Source: Legionella drozanskii LLAP-1 (lineage in GTDB: Bacteria; Pseudomonadota; Gammaproteobacteria; Legionellales; Legionellaceae). From it: DNA of 64,000 bases. Of the stretch, positions 39,276 to 48,986 are shown in pieces. The notes below the pieces were generated by a model, which was not told the origin of the DNA, searched no databases, and was given only the letters and a program-made list of their open reading frames with translations. Position 1 is the stretch's first letter. The number at the start of each line of letters is the position of its first letter. The DNA lies in assembly GCF_001467585.1 (NCBI RefSeq), contig NZ_LNXY01000027.1, positions 62,001-126,000 on the forward strand, written 5' to 3'. The translations under genes were made by a program, and so were the position numbers.

Positions 39276-40247
39276 CTAATCAACCTCTTCCGTTGAAGAA
39301 CCAAGTGTTGGCTTTGATCCCGTTAATTCTATAATCAATGGCGCGGCTGTTCGACCTGCAAAAAAACCTGGACCTCCAGAAGTTCCATGTGATCGCGGAG
39401 TTGTAGGCAGCTCAGGATAACGAATTTTAACACAATTATGGTCTACATTAGCTTGTCCTTTGTCCGTCGCTTTTGGGGAAACCTTCTTCATTTCCATCGA
39501 GGGGTCATATCCTAAAAATGCTAACGATTCTTCTGAAACCAAAGCTTTTGCAAGAGAACCGTATTCGGACTCTAATTGGCGATAAAAATTAGCAAGCCTT
39601 CCCTGGGGTATTTGTTTTCCAAATAAGATGAAATTGTTGTCATAGTCAACTTCCTTATCGAGAGGGATTGCAAAAGTTCGTTTATAGACTTCATCCGTTA
39701 ATATTAATGTACGCGTTACGGCTAACACTTTATCCACCGGCGAGTATCGATCGTCGGCTTCCCGCTGTCCATTATTGGTTTCCTCTACAGACATTAATAC
39801 CCATAGAGCAACAAGGTAAGCAGGTCTATACATTCCATCTAAAATATGAGCTCTGTCGCCCGGAGGAGAGGCAAGTACTTCTAGATTCCAGGTGTTGTAT
39901 TGGTTTTCTAGGTCATGAATCCTAGTCTTATTAGCTCCGACTTTACTCCAGCGTACGGCATTCTCAATAGTCAAACCATGGATAGCGTACTTTTCGATAT
40001 ATTGAGCGAAAATCTCTTTGGAAATTCTATCGGCTTCTTGCCTATGGCTCAGAGGAAAAACATTCAGTTTTTGCTTGGGCAAAATTATTTTTTGATAGTC
40101 TGCAAATATTTCTCTATGTAGGTGGATGAGCTCGATCTCAGGGATTCTAGAGCCTACAACAGGTGACAACTTACTATGTCGACCTGGCTCTGAAGTAAAA
40201 TTTAAAGTCTCAGCTAAAGTTGGTTTAACCTCTTTTTTCCCTTTCAT
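39276..40247 (-). CDS. Unknown soluble protein, effector candidate
   Basis: 323 residues, hydrophilic, no signal peptide or membrane helix. The N-terminus is Lys-rich (MKGKKEVKPTLAE) and the C-terminal 60 residues are rich in Pro, Thr, Ser and Gly (PTTPRSHGTSGGPGFFAGR), ending STEEVD. The central part is helical (SRIPEIELIHLHREIFADYQ, IFAQYIEKYAIHG). No family recognised. The disordered C-terminus would suit a secreted Legionella substrate, an inference. The 274-bp interval upstream holds the glsA promoter on the other strand. Confidence 0.7.
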   Translation of the reverse strand: MKGKKEVKPTLAETLNFTSEPGRHSKLSPVVGSRIPEIELIHLHREIFADYQKIILPKQKLNVFPLSHRQEADRISKEIFAQYIEKYAIHGLTIENAVRWSKVGANKTRIHDLENQYNTWNLEVLASPPGDRAHILDGMYRPAYLVALWVLMSVEETNNGQREADDRYSPVDKVLAVTRTLILTDEVYKRTFAIPLDKEVDYDNNFILFGKQIPQGRLANFYRQLESEYGSLAKALVSEESLAFLGYDPSMEMKKVSPKATDKGQANVDHNCVKIRYPELPTTPRSHGTSGGPGFFAGRTAAPLIIELTGSKPTLGSSTEEVD

Positions 40248-40462
40248 TCCTTTTTACCTTAAAAAAATATTTGCCGCATTTTCACATAGGATGAATAAAT
40301 TTAAAACCAACCTCTTTAGATCTGATTTATCAATAAGTTCATTCCCAAGTCTTCGTCTCTTTTATCATTAGGACCGAAAAAAGTTGTATCGTCATTTTGA
40401 GCTGATGAATAGGTTAATGAATACTGTTTTAGTGAGCTAAAAAAATTAATTTTCTCATTTAT

Positions 40463-40491
40463 TTGTCTTACTGTGCTAAATTTAGCATAAT
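40463..40491 (+). promoter_or_regulatory. glsA promoter with a 12-bp palindrome in the spacer
   Basis: TTGTCT (40463-40468), exactly 17 bp, then CATAAT (40486-40491). The spacer contains the perfect palindrome GCTAAATTTAGC at 40475-40486, touching the -10 box, a natural place for a repressor operator. The glsA start codon is 31 bp downstream. Confidence 0.55.
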
Positions 40492-40521
40492 GCCTCCCCC
40501 TTTTTTCATTGCTGAGAGCTT

Positions 40522-41454
40522 ATGGCACAAAACAAAGTATCGATTGATCTTCTTAAACATTTGGTAAAAAAAGCAGAAGAGTGTAAAGCAGGCGACACGG
40601 CTAATTACATTCCTGAATTAGCTAATGTCAATAAAGACTTAACGGCGGTAGCGATTAATCCTCTCGATGGGGAAATGGTTTCTTATAGCAATATGCCTCT
40701 ACTTCCGATCACGCTGCAAAGTACTGGAAAATTAATTCCTCTCATTGGTCTTTTAGAAGAATATGGTGCAGAGCAACTTTTTGAGTGGGTTAAAGTTGAA
40801 CCTTCTGGCGATGATTTTGCCTCGATAACACGTCTTGAGCAATTTGGTCCTAAACCATCTAACCCGATGTTAAATGCAGGCGCAATTACACTTTGTTCAC
40901 ATATTCCAGGTGTTGGTGAGGAACAGTTCGCTTGGTTAGAGCACTGGGTACAAAAATTGTTTAATCAACGTCTCAGCATTAATCCCTTAGTCTTAGCGTC
41001 GGAAAAAAGAACTGGCGATCGCAATCGCTCTCTTGCTTATATCCTGAAGAGCCGGAAAAATTTAGGCGCTCCAGTGAATGAGACTCTCGATCTCTATTTT
41101 GCCCTATGTTCTTATGAAGCCATGCTAGAACAAATGCTTTATCTACCGACACTTCTCGCTAATTCCGGTAAAGATCCTGTCAGTAGTGAGCAAATTATTT
41201 CACTGGAAACCTGCAAAATCACCCTTGCCATCATGGCCACCTGTGGTTTGTATGATGAAACCGGTACACATATGGTCAAAACGGGCATGCCTGCTAAAAG
41301 TGGAGTTTCGGGATACACCATCGCAGTCGTTCCTCGTAAAGCAGGAATTGTTGTATTAAGTCCACGAGTCAATGCCAAAGGGAATAGTATCCGCGGCGAA
41401 ATTATGTTGGAAGAATTATCCAAGGCCATGGAATGGCATTTTGCGATACCTTAA
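40522..41454 (+). CDS. glsA: Glutaminase (GlsA family)
   Basis: 310 residues of the serine-dependent beta-lactamase-fold glutaminases (glutamine to glutamate plus ammonia). The SxxK nucleophile motif is LQSTGKL (Ser67, Lys70), where most members have QSISK. NPMLNAGAI, SEKRTGDRNRSLAYILKS and GNSIRGEIMLEELSKAMEWH are the other hallmarks. Near the C-terminus SGVSGYTIAVVP replaces the usual SGVGGG form. Monocistronic behind a good promoter; releases ammonia, which could matter in acid stress. Confidence 0.93.
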   Translation: MAQNKVSIDLLKHLVKKAEECKAGDTANYIPELANVNKDLTAVAINPLDGEMVSYSNMPLLPITLQSTGKLIPLIGLLEEYGAEQLFEWVKVEPSGDDFASITRLEQFGPKPSNPMLNAGAITLCSHIPGVGEEQFAWLEHWVQKLFNQRLSINPLVLASEKRTGDRNRSLAYILKSRKNLGAPVNETLDLYFALCSYEAMLEQMLYLPTLLANSGKDPVSSEQIISLETCKITLAIMATCGLYDETGTHMVKTGMPAKSGVSGYTIAVVPRKAGIVVLSPRVNAKGNSIRGEIMLEELSKAMEWHFAIP

Positions 41455-41621
41455 TCATTAGAAGGTTCGGGTGTTTTTACCGGCTCTGGCTCAGGCGTAT
41501 TATCTGGGCCAGGTTCAGGGGTGTTATCTGGACCTGGCTCAGCGGGCTCAGGAAGTGGCGGATCTTCCATCGGTGGCGTTGGTAATTCATTTTGTTGAGT
41601 CACTTGCAATCCTTTAGTCAT
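41451..41621 (-). CDS. Small proline/glutamate-rich repeat peptide (56 aa)
   Basis: ATG 41621 to TAA 41451 encodes 56 residues: MTKGLQVTQQNELPTPP, then MEDPPLPEPAEPGPDNTPEP and GPDNTPEPEPVKTPEPSND. The unit PEPGPDNT is directly repeated. GGAATT stands at ribosome-binding distance. It overlaps the glsA 3' end by 4 bp, convergent. Predicted fully disordered; no domain. The codon-level repeat and clean frame favour a real gene, but homologues would be needed to be sure. Confidence 0.55.
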   Translation of the reverse strand: MTKGLQVTQQNELPTPPMEDPPLPEPAEPGPDNTPEPGPDNTPEPEPVKTPEPSND

Positions 41622-41693
41622 AACAATTCCAAAAAAGTTCTATCTAAATTATAGTACATCCTTATTTCCTATCCCATCTTAGCGACTTAGATT

Positions 41694-43085
41694 ATGCAAG
41701 ACCCAACCCCACTCACTGTCACTCAACTCAACCGCCAAATACGTTCGTGGTTAGAGATTGAAATCGGTCAAATTGCTGTCATCGGTGAATTATCCAATTT
41801 ATCCAAGCCAAATTCTGGTCATTTTTATTTTACATTAAAAGATCCTTCAGCCCAGGTACGGTGTGTTTATTTTCGAAATCATCATAATTCGGCAAGCAAT
41901 GGGTTTAAAGATGGCCAACAAGTCATCGCTATTGGTAAATTAAGTTTGTACGAAGCCAGGGGTGATTATCAATTGATTGTTCACTCCATGAGCGAAGCCG
42001 GTTTAGGGGAACTTTACCGCCAATTTGAGCAGCTAAAATTAAAATTGCAAGCGCAAGGTTTATTCGATTCCGCCAGAAAAAGAAGCCTTCCACATTTCCC
42101 TGCAGTAATCGCAGTAGTTACCTCCCCTTCGGGAGCAGCGCTAAGAGATGTCTTAACGACCTTGAAACGACGTTTCCCCCTTGCCACCATTCGAGTTTAT
42201 GCTAGCGAAGTACAGGGCAAAGATGCCCCTCAACAGCTCATTAAAGCGATTCAAAAAGCAAATCAAGATGGCTTAGCAGAGGTACTTATTCTCGCCCGAG
42301 GAGGCGGTAGTATTGAGGATTTATGGGCTTTTAATGACGAACAACTCGCACTAACCATTAGCAGCAGTACAATTCCCATCGTCTCTGGAGTGGGACATGA
42401 AACTGATTTTACTATCGCTGATTTTGTTGCTGACTTAAGAGCGGCAACACCCACCGCTGCAGCCGAGGCCGTAACACCCAACCTGAATGATTTGCTCGCT
42501 ACAATACTTTCTCTTGAAAAGAGAATGGTTAGAGCCATCTCGCAGACGGTTCAACACAAGCAACTTTTGCTAGATCACCGAATCGCTAAATTTTTATCGC
42601 CCACCCAATTAATTGCTAAACATTGGCAAACAATTGATTATTTGGAGCGACAGCTTAATCACAGCATCCACAGTTTAGTCTATCAAAAACAAAGAAAGCT
42701 GGATTTGTTATTAGGGCGTCTTAACGCAAGAAACCCCATGAGTTTACTCCAACAATCAAAAGCAAAAACACAAGGTTTCGAGCAACAGTTAATCCAAATC
42801 ATGTGGGCCAAATTGAATCAATCAAAGCAACAATTTACCACTCAACTTGCCACCTTGCACGCGGTGAGCCCCTTAGCTACACTGAGCAGAGGCTATGCCC
42901 TCGCAACTTATAAAGACGCAGTACTGTTTGATAGTCAACAAGTAGATTTAGGCGAGGCAATTCATTTGCGCTTGGCTAGAGGCCAACTTATTTGCCAAGT
43001 TATCGAGAAAGCGAAGACTTTGCCTGAGTCAGAAAATACTTTTTCTCATCGAGAAATGACTAGAAAGGTTGTTATAAAATGTTGA
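41694..43085 (+). CDS. xseA: Exodeoxyribonuclease VII large subunit XseA
   Basis: 463 residues. N-terminal OB fold (VTQLNRQIRSWLEIEIGQIAVIGELSNL, seen here as VTQLNRQIRSWLE, then SGHFYFTLKD), nuclease core with VVTSPSGAALRDVLTTLKRR, ARGGGSIEDLWAFNDE and VSGVGHETDFTIADFVADLR, then a coiled-coil C-terminus and SRGYALAT near the end. Degrades single-stranded DNA with XseB, whose gene is not here. Overlaps the rhomboid gene by 7 bp. Confidence 0.96.
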   Translation: MQDPTPLTVTQLNRQIRSWLEIEIGQIAVIGELSNLSKPNSGHFYFTLKDPSAQVRCVYFRNHHNSASNGFKDGQQVIAIGKLSLYEARGDYQLIVHSMSEAGLGELYRQFEQLKLKLQAQGLFDSARKRSLPHFPAVIAVVTSPSGAALRDVLTTLKRRFPLATIRVYASEVQGKDAPQQLIKAIQKANQDGLAEVLILARGGGSIEDLWAFNDEQLALTISSSTIPIVSGVGHETDFTIADFVADLRAATPTAAAEAVTPNLNDLLATILSLEKRMVRAISQTVQHKQLLLDHRIAKFLSPTQLIAKHWQTIDYLERQLNHSIHSLVYQKQRKLDLLLGRLNARNPMSLLQQSKAKTQGFEQQLIQIMWAKLNQSKQQFTTQLATLHAVSPLATLSRGYALATYKDAVLFDSQQVDLGEAIHLRLARGQLICQVIEKAKTLPESENTFSHREMTRKVVIKC

Positions 43086-43681
43086 TCGACGAATTAACGA
43101 CTAGTGTTAATCAAATCATAAGTCAAACCGACACCAACTTGCATACCTTGGGCATTATTGTGCTCATTCCTTGGTGTGTTTATATTTTGAATCTTTTGTT
43201 GGGCAAGCGACTGTTTTATTTAGGTATCATCCCCCGACATATTCTCGGCCTGCCAGGAATCATTTTTGCGCCCTTGCTCCATGCAAATTTTAACCATCTT
43301 TTTTTTAATTCGATACCTTTAGTCGTTTTAAGTAATTTTATTTTAGTCCATGGTCTCAGTTATTTTATATGGGTGACAGTGATGATCACTATCCTCAGCG
43401 GGACTCTAATATGGCTGTTGGCAAAACCAGGTATCCATATTGGCGCCAGTGCCCTCATTACGGGTTACTGGGCACTATTGGTTAGTGATATTCTGCAACA
43501 AAGAACACTCACAGCAATTATTCTTGGTATCATCAGTTTGTATTATTTCGCAGGTATTTTCTTAGGTATTTTTCCTTCGAAGAAAGGTGTTTCTTGGGAA
43601 GGTCATTTATTTGGATTATTGGCGGGTTTTGCAACGAGTTATCTTATAGTTTATTTAATGCCAGTTATTGGAAATCTTTAG
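43079..43681 (+). CDS. Rhomboid-family intramembrane serine protease
   Basis: 200 residues, about six membrane helices. Catalytic Ser124 in IHIGASALITG and His176 in WEGHLFGLLAG; the L1 loop HANFNHLFFNSIPL matches HxxxxHLxxN of rhomboids. Cleaves membrane-embedded substrates; target unknown. Translationally linked to xseA and followed by a long inverted repeat. Confidence 0.92.
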   Translation: MLIDELTTSVNQIISQTDTNLHTLGIIVLIPWCVYILNLLLGKRLFYLGIIPRHILGLPGIIFAPLLHANFNHLFFNSIPLVVLSNFILVHGLSYFIWVTVMITILSGTLIWLLAKPGIHIGASALITGYWALLVSDILQQRTLTAIILGIISLYYFAGIFLGIFPSKKGVSWEGHLFGLLAGFATSYLIVYLMPVIGNL

Positions 43682-43750
43682 CCTAGACAGGGAGCAACGC
43701 CATCTCCCCAAACTTCCCCTGCAAAAAAAATCATACCCATGGTCAAACTT

Positions 43751-43799
43751 CTTTCTCGGGCGGGCGAGGGTGAATTCGCTTACCCCTCGCCCGAGAAAG
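43751..43799. repeat. Large GC-rich inverted repeat after the rhomboid gene
   Basis: CTTTCTCGGGCGGGCGAGGG (43751-43770) pairs with ACCCCTCGCCCGAGAAAG (43782-43799) with a 3-nt bulge. Much more GC-rich than the surroundings; either a terminator-like structure or a dispersed repeat related to that at 39195. Confidence 0.65.
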
Positions 43800-43890
43800 G
43801 AATCTGGATAATTGGATGAGGTTTTTTGCGGATTAGGGGGAATATTCCATCAAAATTTACAAAGATCACTCAACTATCTAACAACGCCTG

Positions 43891-43919
43891 TTCAGAGCAG
43901 GCATCTTTTATAGTATACT
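43891..43919 (+). promoter_or_regulatory. mfd promoter overlapping a small hairpin
   Basis: TTCAGA (43891-43896), 17 bp, TATACT (43914-43919). Expected start near 43926 lies before ATG 43952 and too close to the ATG at 43931. GCCTG/CAGGC arms (43886-43890 and 43898-43902) frame the -35 box. Confidence 0.5.
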
Positions 43920-43951
43920 TTTGCGCCTTAATGTACGGCGATAATTATTCT

Positions 43952-46900
43952 ATGACAACATCGATACTCACCCCCCCTTCTATTGATCATAGACAAACTT
44001 GGGGGCAACTTTATGGTTGTAGCCTTTCGTTGGCCATTGCCGAATTTTGTCAGCAACGAAACGGCATTAAGTTATTAATTACGCCGGATAATTTAGCAGC
44101 CGGGCAGCTTTTAGAGGAACTGCGCTTCTTTCTTAGTAAAGAAAACGCTCAAGAATTGCTTTTTTTCCCTGATTGGGAAACGCTCCCCTATGATCAATTT
44201 TCACCTCATCAAGATATCATCTCCGAACGCCTCTCAACGCTAAGCAGGCTGCAACAGAGCTCCAGTGCGATTGTAATTAGCTCGGTCAGCACGCTCATGC
44301 ACAGGCTTTGCCCTCCTCAATTTTTACATCATCATGCCTTAGTATTAAAAGAAGGCCAAACCTTGAATTTGGACCATTTCCGCCATCAATTGACTCAAGC
44401 AGGTTATTACAGTGTCAATAAAGTGCTGGAGCATGGAGAGTTTGCGATTCGCGGTGCGATTATGGATGTTTATCCCATGGGAAGTTCAATGCCTTTTCGT
44501 ATTGAATTATTTGATGACGAGATTGAAAGCTTGCGCCAATTCGATACAGAGACCCAACGAACGGTCAGCAAAATTTCTGAAATTCAAGTATTACCTGCGC
44601 GTGAATTTCCTTTAAACGAACAAAGTATAACTCAATTTCGCCGCGCCTTCAGAGAACAGTTTTCTGGCAATCCAAGTCAGTGTCCAATTTATGAGGCAGT
44701 GAGTGATGGCCAAATTCCCTCAGGGATTGAATATTATCTGCCCCTCTTTTTTGAAACCACAGCGACCTTTTTTGATTATTTACCTAAGGATGCTGCGGTT
44801 TGTTTGATTGAGGAAATTCCTGAACAAGCAGAGCAATTTTGGCAAGAATTATCGACGCGTTTTGAGCAGCGTAATTATGATATTTCACGGCCTATACTGC
44901 CAACAAATTCTTGCTTTTTAACGCCTACAGAATTACTAACTTATGCTAAACAATACCAGCAATTACGCTGCTATCATCAACCGATGGAAAAGAAAGGGAG
45001 TTTATTTAATTTTAATATTAATCAAGCGCCCGCCCTTCCTCTTGAGCGCCAAAATAATCAGCCCTTAACAAAGCTTTGTAATTATCTTGATGAAAAAGGA
45101 AAACGTTTTCTGCTAGTCGTTGAAAGTGCAGGTCGACGTGAAGTTTTATTGGATTTACTCAAGCAGAGTAAAATAGCGCCTAAAATTCAAGACAGTTGGT
45201 ATGATTTTCTTAACGATGATGCACCAGTCAGCATCATTACGGCTCCCCTGATTTATGGTGCAGAACTTATCGCACAAAATATTGCGATTATTGTCGAAGC
45301 TCAATTGTTTGGTGAGCAAGCAACGCCGCAACGCAGAAGCAGTCAAAAGACTGTCGACCCTGATTTGATTATTCGTGATCTCGCCGAACTAAGAATCGGC
45401 GCTCCGGTTGTGCATTTACAATTTGGTGTAGGCCGTTATCAGGGACTCAAAACCCTTGAAAGTAACAATACTGCCAACGAATTTCTGATTTTAGCTTACG
45501 CTGGCGAAGATAAAATTTATGTTCCGGTTACTTCACTGCATTTTATTAGTCGTTACACTGGCATGGATAGCGAGCATGCACCGCTGCACAAGTTGGGTAC
45601 TGACACCTGGCAAAAAGAAAAGAGAAAAGCCGCTGAAAAAATTCATGATGTGGCCATTGAGTTATTAGAAATATATGCAAAACGTGAAGCGGAGCCTGGG
45701 TTTGTTTATGAATTTCATCCCAGTGATTATCAGCGTTTCGCGGGTGGCTTTCCTTTTACCGAAACTCCGGACCAAATTCGAGCGGTTGAACAAATCATTA
45801 GGGATCTGCAGTCCTCTAAACCTATGGATCGACTCATTTGCGGTGATGTGGGCTTCGGTAAAACTGAGGTTGCTATGCGCGCTGCCTTTTTGGCCGTGCA
45901 AAATGACAAACAAGTCTGTGTTTTAGTTCCAACCACTCTTTTAGCCGGTCAACATTTTGAAACCTTTCGCGATCGCTTTGCGCAATTTCCAATTAATATC
46001 GAGTTATTGTCACGATTTCGTAGTGCTAAAGAGTCAGAAAAAGTTATTGAATCTTTAAAAGACGGACGTATTGATATCGTCATAGGTACGCATAAACTGT
46101 TTTCCAAAGACATTCGCTTTAAAAATCTTGGGTTACTGATTATCGATGAAGAGCATCGTTTTGGTGTCAAACAAAAAGAACACATCAAAGCTTTGCGAAT
46201 TCATGTTGATATTTTATCCATGACAGCCACCCCTATTCCACGTACGCTGAACATGGCAATGGCAGGTATTCGGGACATCTCCCTCATCGCTACCCCACCG
46301 GCAAAACGACTGGCGGTGAAAACCTTCTGGCAAGAAAAAAATGACCCTATTTTGCGAGAAGCAATCTTGCGGGAAATTTTACGCGGGGGGCAAGTTTTTT
46401 TCCTTCATAATAATGTTCAAACTATCGAGCGAATCTGCCAAGAGTTGCAAACTTTAGTTCCTGAAGCGAAAGTCCGCAGCGCACATGGGCAAATGCGTGA
46501 ACGCGAATTAGAACGGATTATGTCCGATTTTTATCATCATCGATTTAATGTCTTAGTCTGCACAACCATCATTGAAACCGGCATCGATATCCCGACAGCC
46601 AATACTATTATCATTGATCGAGCTGATAAATTTGGGTTAGCACAGCTCCATCAATTACGAGGCCGAGTGGGCCGCTCCCACCACCAAGCTTATGCCTATC
46701 TGCTTACACCCAATGAAAAACTACTTACCGCTGATGCCGTTAAACGCTTGGAAGCTATTGTTTCCTTAGAAGATTTAGGTGCAGGCTTTACCTTAGCAAC
46801 GCACGATTTAGAAATACGTGGTGCAGGTGAATTATTAGGTGAAGATCAAAGTGGCAATATGCAAGCAATCGGTTTTAATCTTTTCATGGAAATGCTCGAT

Positions 46901-47401
46901 AAAGCAGTCAATGATCTAAAAGCGGGGAAAACGCCTGAGTTAGCAACGCCGCTGCAACAAGGTCCTGAAATCGATTTACGTTTAAGCGCTATTCTTCCTG
47001 AGGATTATATTGCTGATGTTCATACACGGCTTATTATGTATAAACGCATCGCCAATGCAAAAGACAATGAACAGTTACGTGAATTACAGATTGAGATGAT
47101 TGACCGATTTGGCCTACTACCACAATCCGCTAAACATTTGCTTTTAGTCACTGAACTTAAATTACTCGCTGGAAGGTTAGGCATTAATAAAATTAATGCT
47201 GCCCAACAGGCTGGAAAAATTGAGTTCGGCGAGAAACCTGAAATTGATCCGGGCGTATTGATTAATCTTATTCAGTTGCATGCGAAACGCTATCAAATGG
47301 AGGGCCCTACGCGTTTACGTTTTACTTTAGATAGTACTACGCATGAAGAGCGTATTCATGAGATTAAAAACTTGCTGCTTCAGCTTGCGAAGAAGGATTG
47401 A
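43952..47401 (+). CDS. mfd: Transcription-repair coupling factor Mfd
   Basis: 1149 residues from ATG 43952, matching the E. coli length; an in-frame upstream extension runs through the promoter. UvrB-like N-terminal domains (LFFPDWETLPYDQFSPHQDI), RNA polymerase interaction domain (GAPVVHLQFGVGRYQGLKTL), and RecG-like translocase: Walker A GDVGFGKTEVAMRAA, DEEH box IIDEEHRFGV, SMTATPIPRTLNMAMAG, and GRVGRSHHQAYAY. Removes stalled RNA polymerase and recruits UvrA. Single gene with its own promoter. Confidence 0.96.
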   Translation: MTTSILTPPSIDHRQTWGQLYGCSLSLAIAEFCQQRNGIKLLITPDNLAAGQLLEELRFFLSKENAQELLFFPDWETLPYDQFSPHQDIISERLSTLSRLQQSSSAIVISSVSTLMHRLCPPQFLHHHALVLKEGQTLNLDHFRHQLTQAGYYSVNKVLEHGEFAIRGAIMDVYPMGSSMPFRIELFDDEIESLRQFDTETQRTVSKISEIQVLPAREFPLNEQSITQFRRAFREQFSGNPSQCPIYEAVSDGQIPSGIEYYLPLFFETTATFFDYLPKDAAVCLIEEIPEQAEQFWQELSTRFEQRNYDISRPILPTNSCFLTPTELLTYAKQYQQLRCYHQPMEKKGSLFNFNINQAPALPLERQNNQPLTKLCNYLDEKGKRFLLVVESAGRREVLLDLLKQSKIAPKIQDSWYDFLNDDAPVSIITAPLIYGAELIAQNIAIIVEAQLFGEQATPQRRSSQKTVDPDLIIRDLAELRIGAPVVHLQFGVGRYQGLKTLESNNTANEFLILAYAGEDKIYVPVTSLHFISRYTGMDSEHAPLHKLGTDTWQKEKRKAAEKIHDVAIELLEIYAKREAEPGFVYEFHPSDYQRFAGGFPFTETPDQIRAVEQIIRDLQSSKPMDRLICGDVGFGKTEVAMRAAFLAVQNDKQVCVLVPTTLLAGQHFETFRDRFAQFPINIELLSRFRSAKESEKVIESLKDGRIDIVIGTHKLFSKDIRFKNLGLLIIDEEHRFGVKQKEHIKALRIHVDILSMTATPIPRTLNMAMAGIRDISLIATPPAKRLAVKTFWQEKNDPILREAILREILRGGQVFFLHNNVQTIERICQELQTLVPEAKVRSAHGQMRERELERIMSDFYHHRFNVLVCTTIIETGIDIPTANTIIIDRADKFGLAQLHQLRGRVGRSHHQAYAYLLTPNEKLLTADAVKRLEAIVSLEDLGAGFTLATHDLEIRGAGELLGEDQSGNMQAIGFNLFMEMLDKAVNDLKAGKTPELATPLQQGPEIDLRLSAILPEDYIADVHTRLIMYKRIANAKDNEQLRELQIEMIDRFGLLPQSAKHLLLVTELKLLAGRLGINKINAAQQAGKIEFGEKPEIDPGVLINLIQLHAKRYQMEGPTRLRFTLDSTTHEERIHEIKNLLLQLAKKD

Positions 47402-47475
47402 CCCTCTCATGTCATCATTGGGATCGAAGTAAAGCAATGACGAGAAGGTATAGTTGGCGCGGTTAGGTGGAAAGC

Positions 47476-47493
47476 GTTGGGCCTTGGCCCAAC
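47476..47493. repeat. Palindrome GTTGGGCC-TT-GGCCCAAC
   Basis: 18-bp near-perfect palindrome between the convergent mfd and tldD genes; same core as 33592-33607. Could act as a bidirectional transcription end. Confidence 0.6.
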
Positions 47494-47525
47494 TATCTTA
47501 GGTAATGAGCACGCACCAAAATTTA

Positions 47526-48965
47526 TTAACGCGTACCACCAATCGTCAACGCATCAATCTTTAAAGTCGGCTGGCCAACACCAACGGGAACAGACTGACC
47601 ATCCTTCCCACACACCCCGATTCCTCTATCGAGTGATAGATCATTACCAATCATCGAGATCTTTTTCATCACTTCAGGACCATTGCCAATCAAAGTAGCC
47701 CCTTTCACCGGTCTAGTGATTTTACCATCTTCAATGAGATAGGCTTCGCTGGCAGAAAACACAAATTGCCCGGAGGTGATATCCACTTGGCCGCCACCAA
47801 AATTGGCGGCATATAATCCGCGTTTCACTGAACGAATAATTTCCTCAGGAGAATGATTGCCGGCGAGCATATAAGTATTGGTCATACGTGGCATGGGTAA
47901 ATGAGCATAGGATTCGCGTCGACAATTGCCGGTAGGCTTCATATTCATCAACTTTGCATTGAGCTTGTCTTGCATGTAGTTGACCAATACCCCATCATCA
48001 ATTAGTGTGGTGTACTGAGACGGTGTACCCTCATCATCGATAGTCAGAGATCCTCGTCTATCCTTAAGCGTTCCGTCATCGACTACGGTTACCCCTTTTG
48101 CAGCGACTTGCTGGCCTAAGCGGCCAGAAAAAGCAGATAAGCCTTTACGATTAAAATCGCCTTCCAAACCATGTCCGACTGCTTCGTGAAGCAATACCCC
48201 AGGCCAACCAGGTCCTAAAACGACTGGCATCGTTCCTGCAGGAGCGTCTTGCGCCTCTAAATTAATTAAGGCTTCCCGCACGGCTTCACGTGCATAGTCA
48301 AGCGCCCTTTCTTCATCGGTGAAATAAGAATAAGCCACTCGACCACCGCCACCTGAACGCCCAGATTCACGACGCCCCTTATCCTCGACCATGACACTTA
48401 CATTAATACTGACCAGTGGTCGTATGTCAGCGATCATCTTGCCATGCATACCCGCCACCATAACTACCTCATAACTGCCACTCAATGAGGCGTTAACTTG
48501 AATGACACGGTGATCAAGACGCCGAGCCTCGCGATCGATTGCTTCAAGCAGAGCAATTTTTTCAAGCTTAGTCATCCCTTCTATAGGATTTAAACCAGCA
48601 TAACGAACAATGGGTGCGCTCGCGATTTGAATGGATTGTGTCGGCTTCACCCCAGCAAAAGCAATGGATTTCGCTGCTTCTGCAGCACGTTGCATTGTGG
48701 GTAATAAAATGTCATCGCAATAAGCATAGCCAGTCTTATCGCCACTGACTGCGCGAATTCCAACCCCGCGATCAATTGAAAAACTACCACTTTTGACTTC
48801 AGAATCCTCTAAATACCATGATTCATAGCTAGAGATTTGAAAATATAGATCCGCATCATCCACATGATGACTCATCATGGAATGAAGCAATTTTTCTAAA
48901 GTTGATTCATCTAATGAGGCAGGTTTTAATAATAAATCTTTTGCTAATGCTAGTGCCTGGGTCAT
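47526..48965 (-). CDS. tldD: Metalloprotease TldD
   Basis: 479 residues, full length. [11 protein letters not shown] (about 260-270) is the HExxxH zinc site of the TldD/TldE family; [17 protein letters not shown] and the C-terminal [20 protein letters not shown] are family regions. With TldE (PmbA, not here) it degrades unfolded peptides and processes some peptide modifications. 21 bp downstream of the nitrilase-like gene. Confidence 0.96.
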   Translation of the reverse strand: MTQALALAKDLLLKPASLDESTLEKLLHSMMSHHVDDADLYFQISSYESWYLEDSEVKSGSFSIDRGVGIRAVSGDKTGYAYCDDILLPTMQRAAEAAKSIAFAGVKPTQSIQIASAPIVRYAGLNPIEGMTKLEKIALLEAIDREARRLDHRVIQVNASLSGSYEVVMVAGMHGKMIADIRPLVSINVSVMVEDKGRRESGRSGGGGRVAYSYFTDEERALDYAREAVREALINLEAQDAPAGTMPVVLGPGWPGVLLHEAVGHGLEGDFNRKGLSAFSGRLGQQVAAKGVTVVDDGTLKDRRGSLTIDDEGTPSQYTTLIDDGVLVNYMQDKLNAKLMNMKPTGNCRRESYAHLPMPRMTNTYMLAGNHSPEEIIRSVKRGLYAANFGGGQVDITSGQFVFSASEAYLIEDGKITRPVKGATLIGNGPEVMKKISMIGNDLSLDRGIGVCGKDGQSVPVGVGQPTLKIDALTIGGTR

Positions 48966-48986
48966 AACTATTACCTTAAATAAACG

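Noticed and set aside
43826..43951. Longer Mfd start
   Set aside because: The in-frame extension runs through a TTCAGA-17-TATACT promoter and has no similarity to Mfd N-termini.
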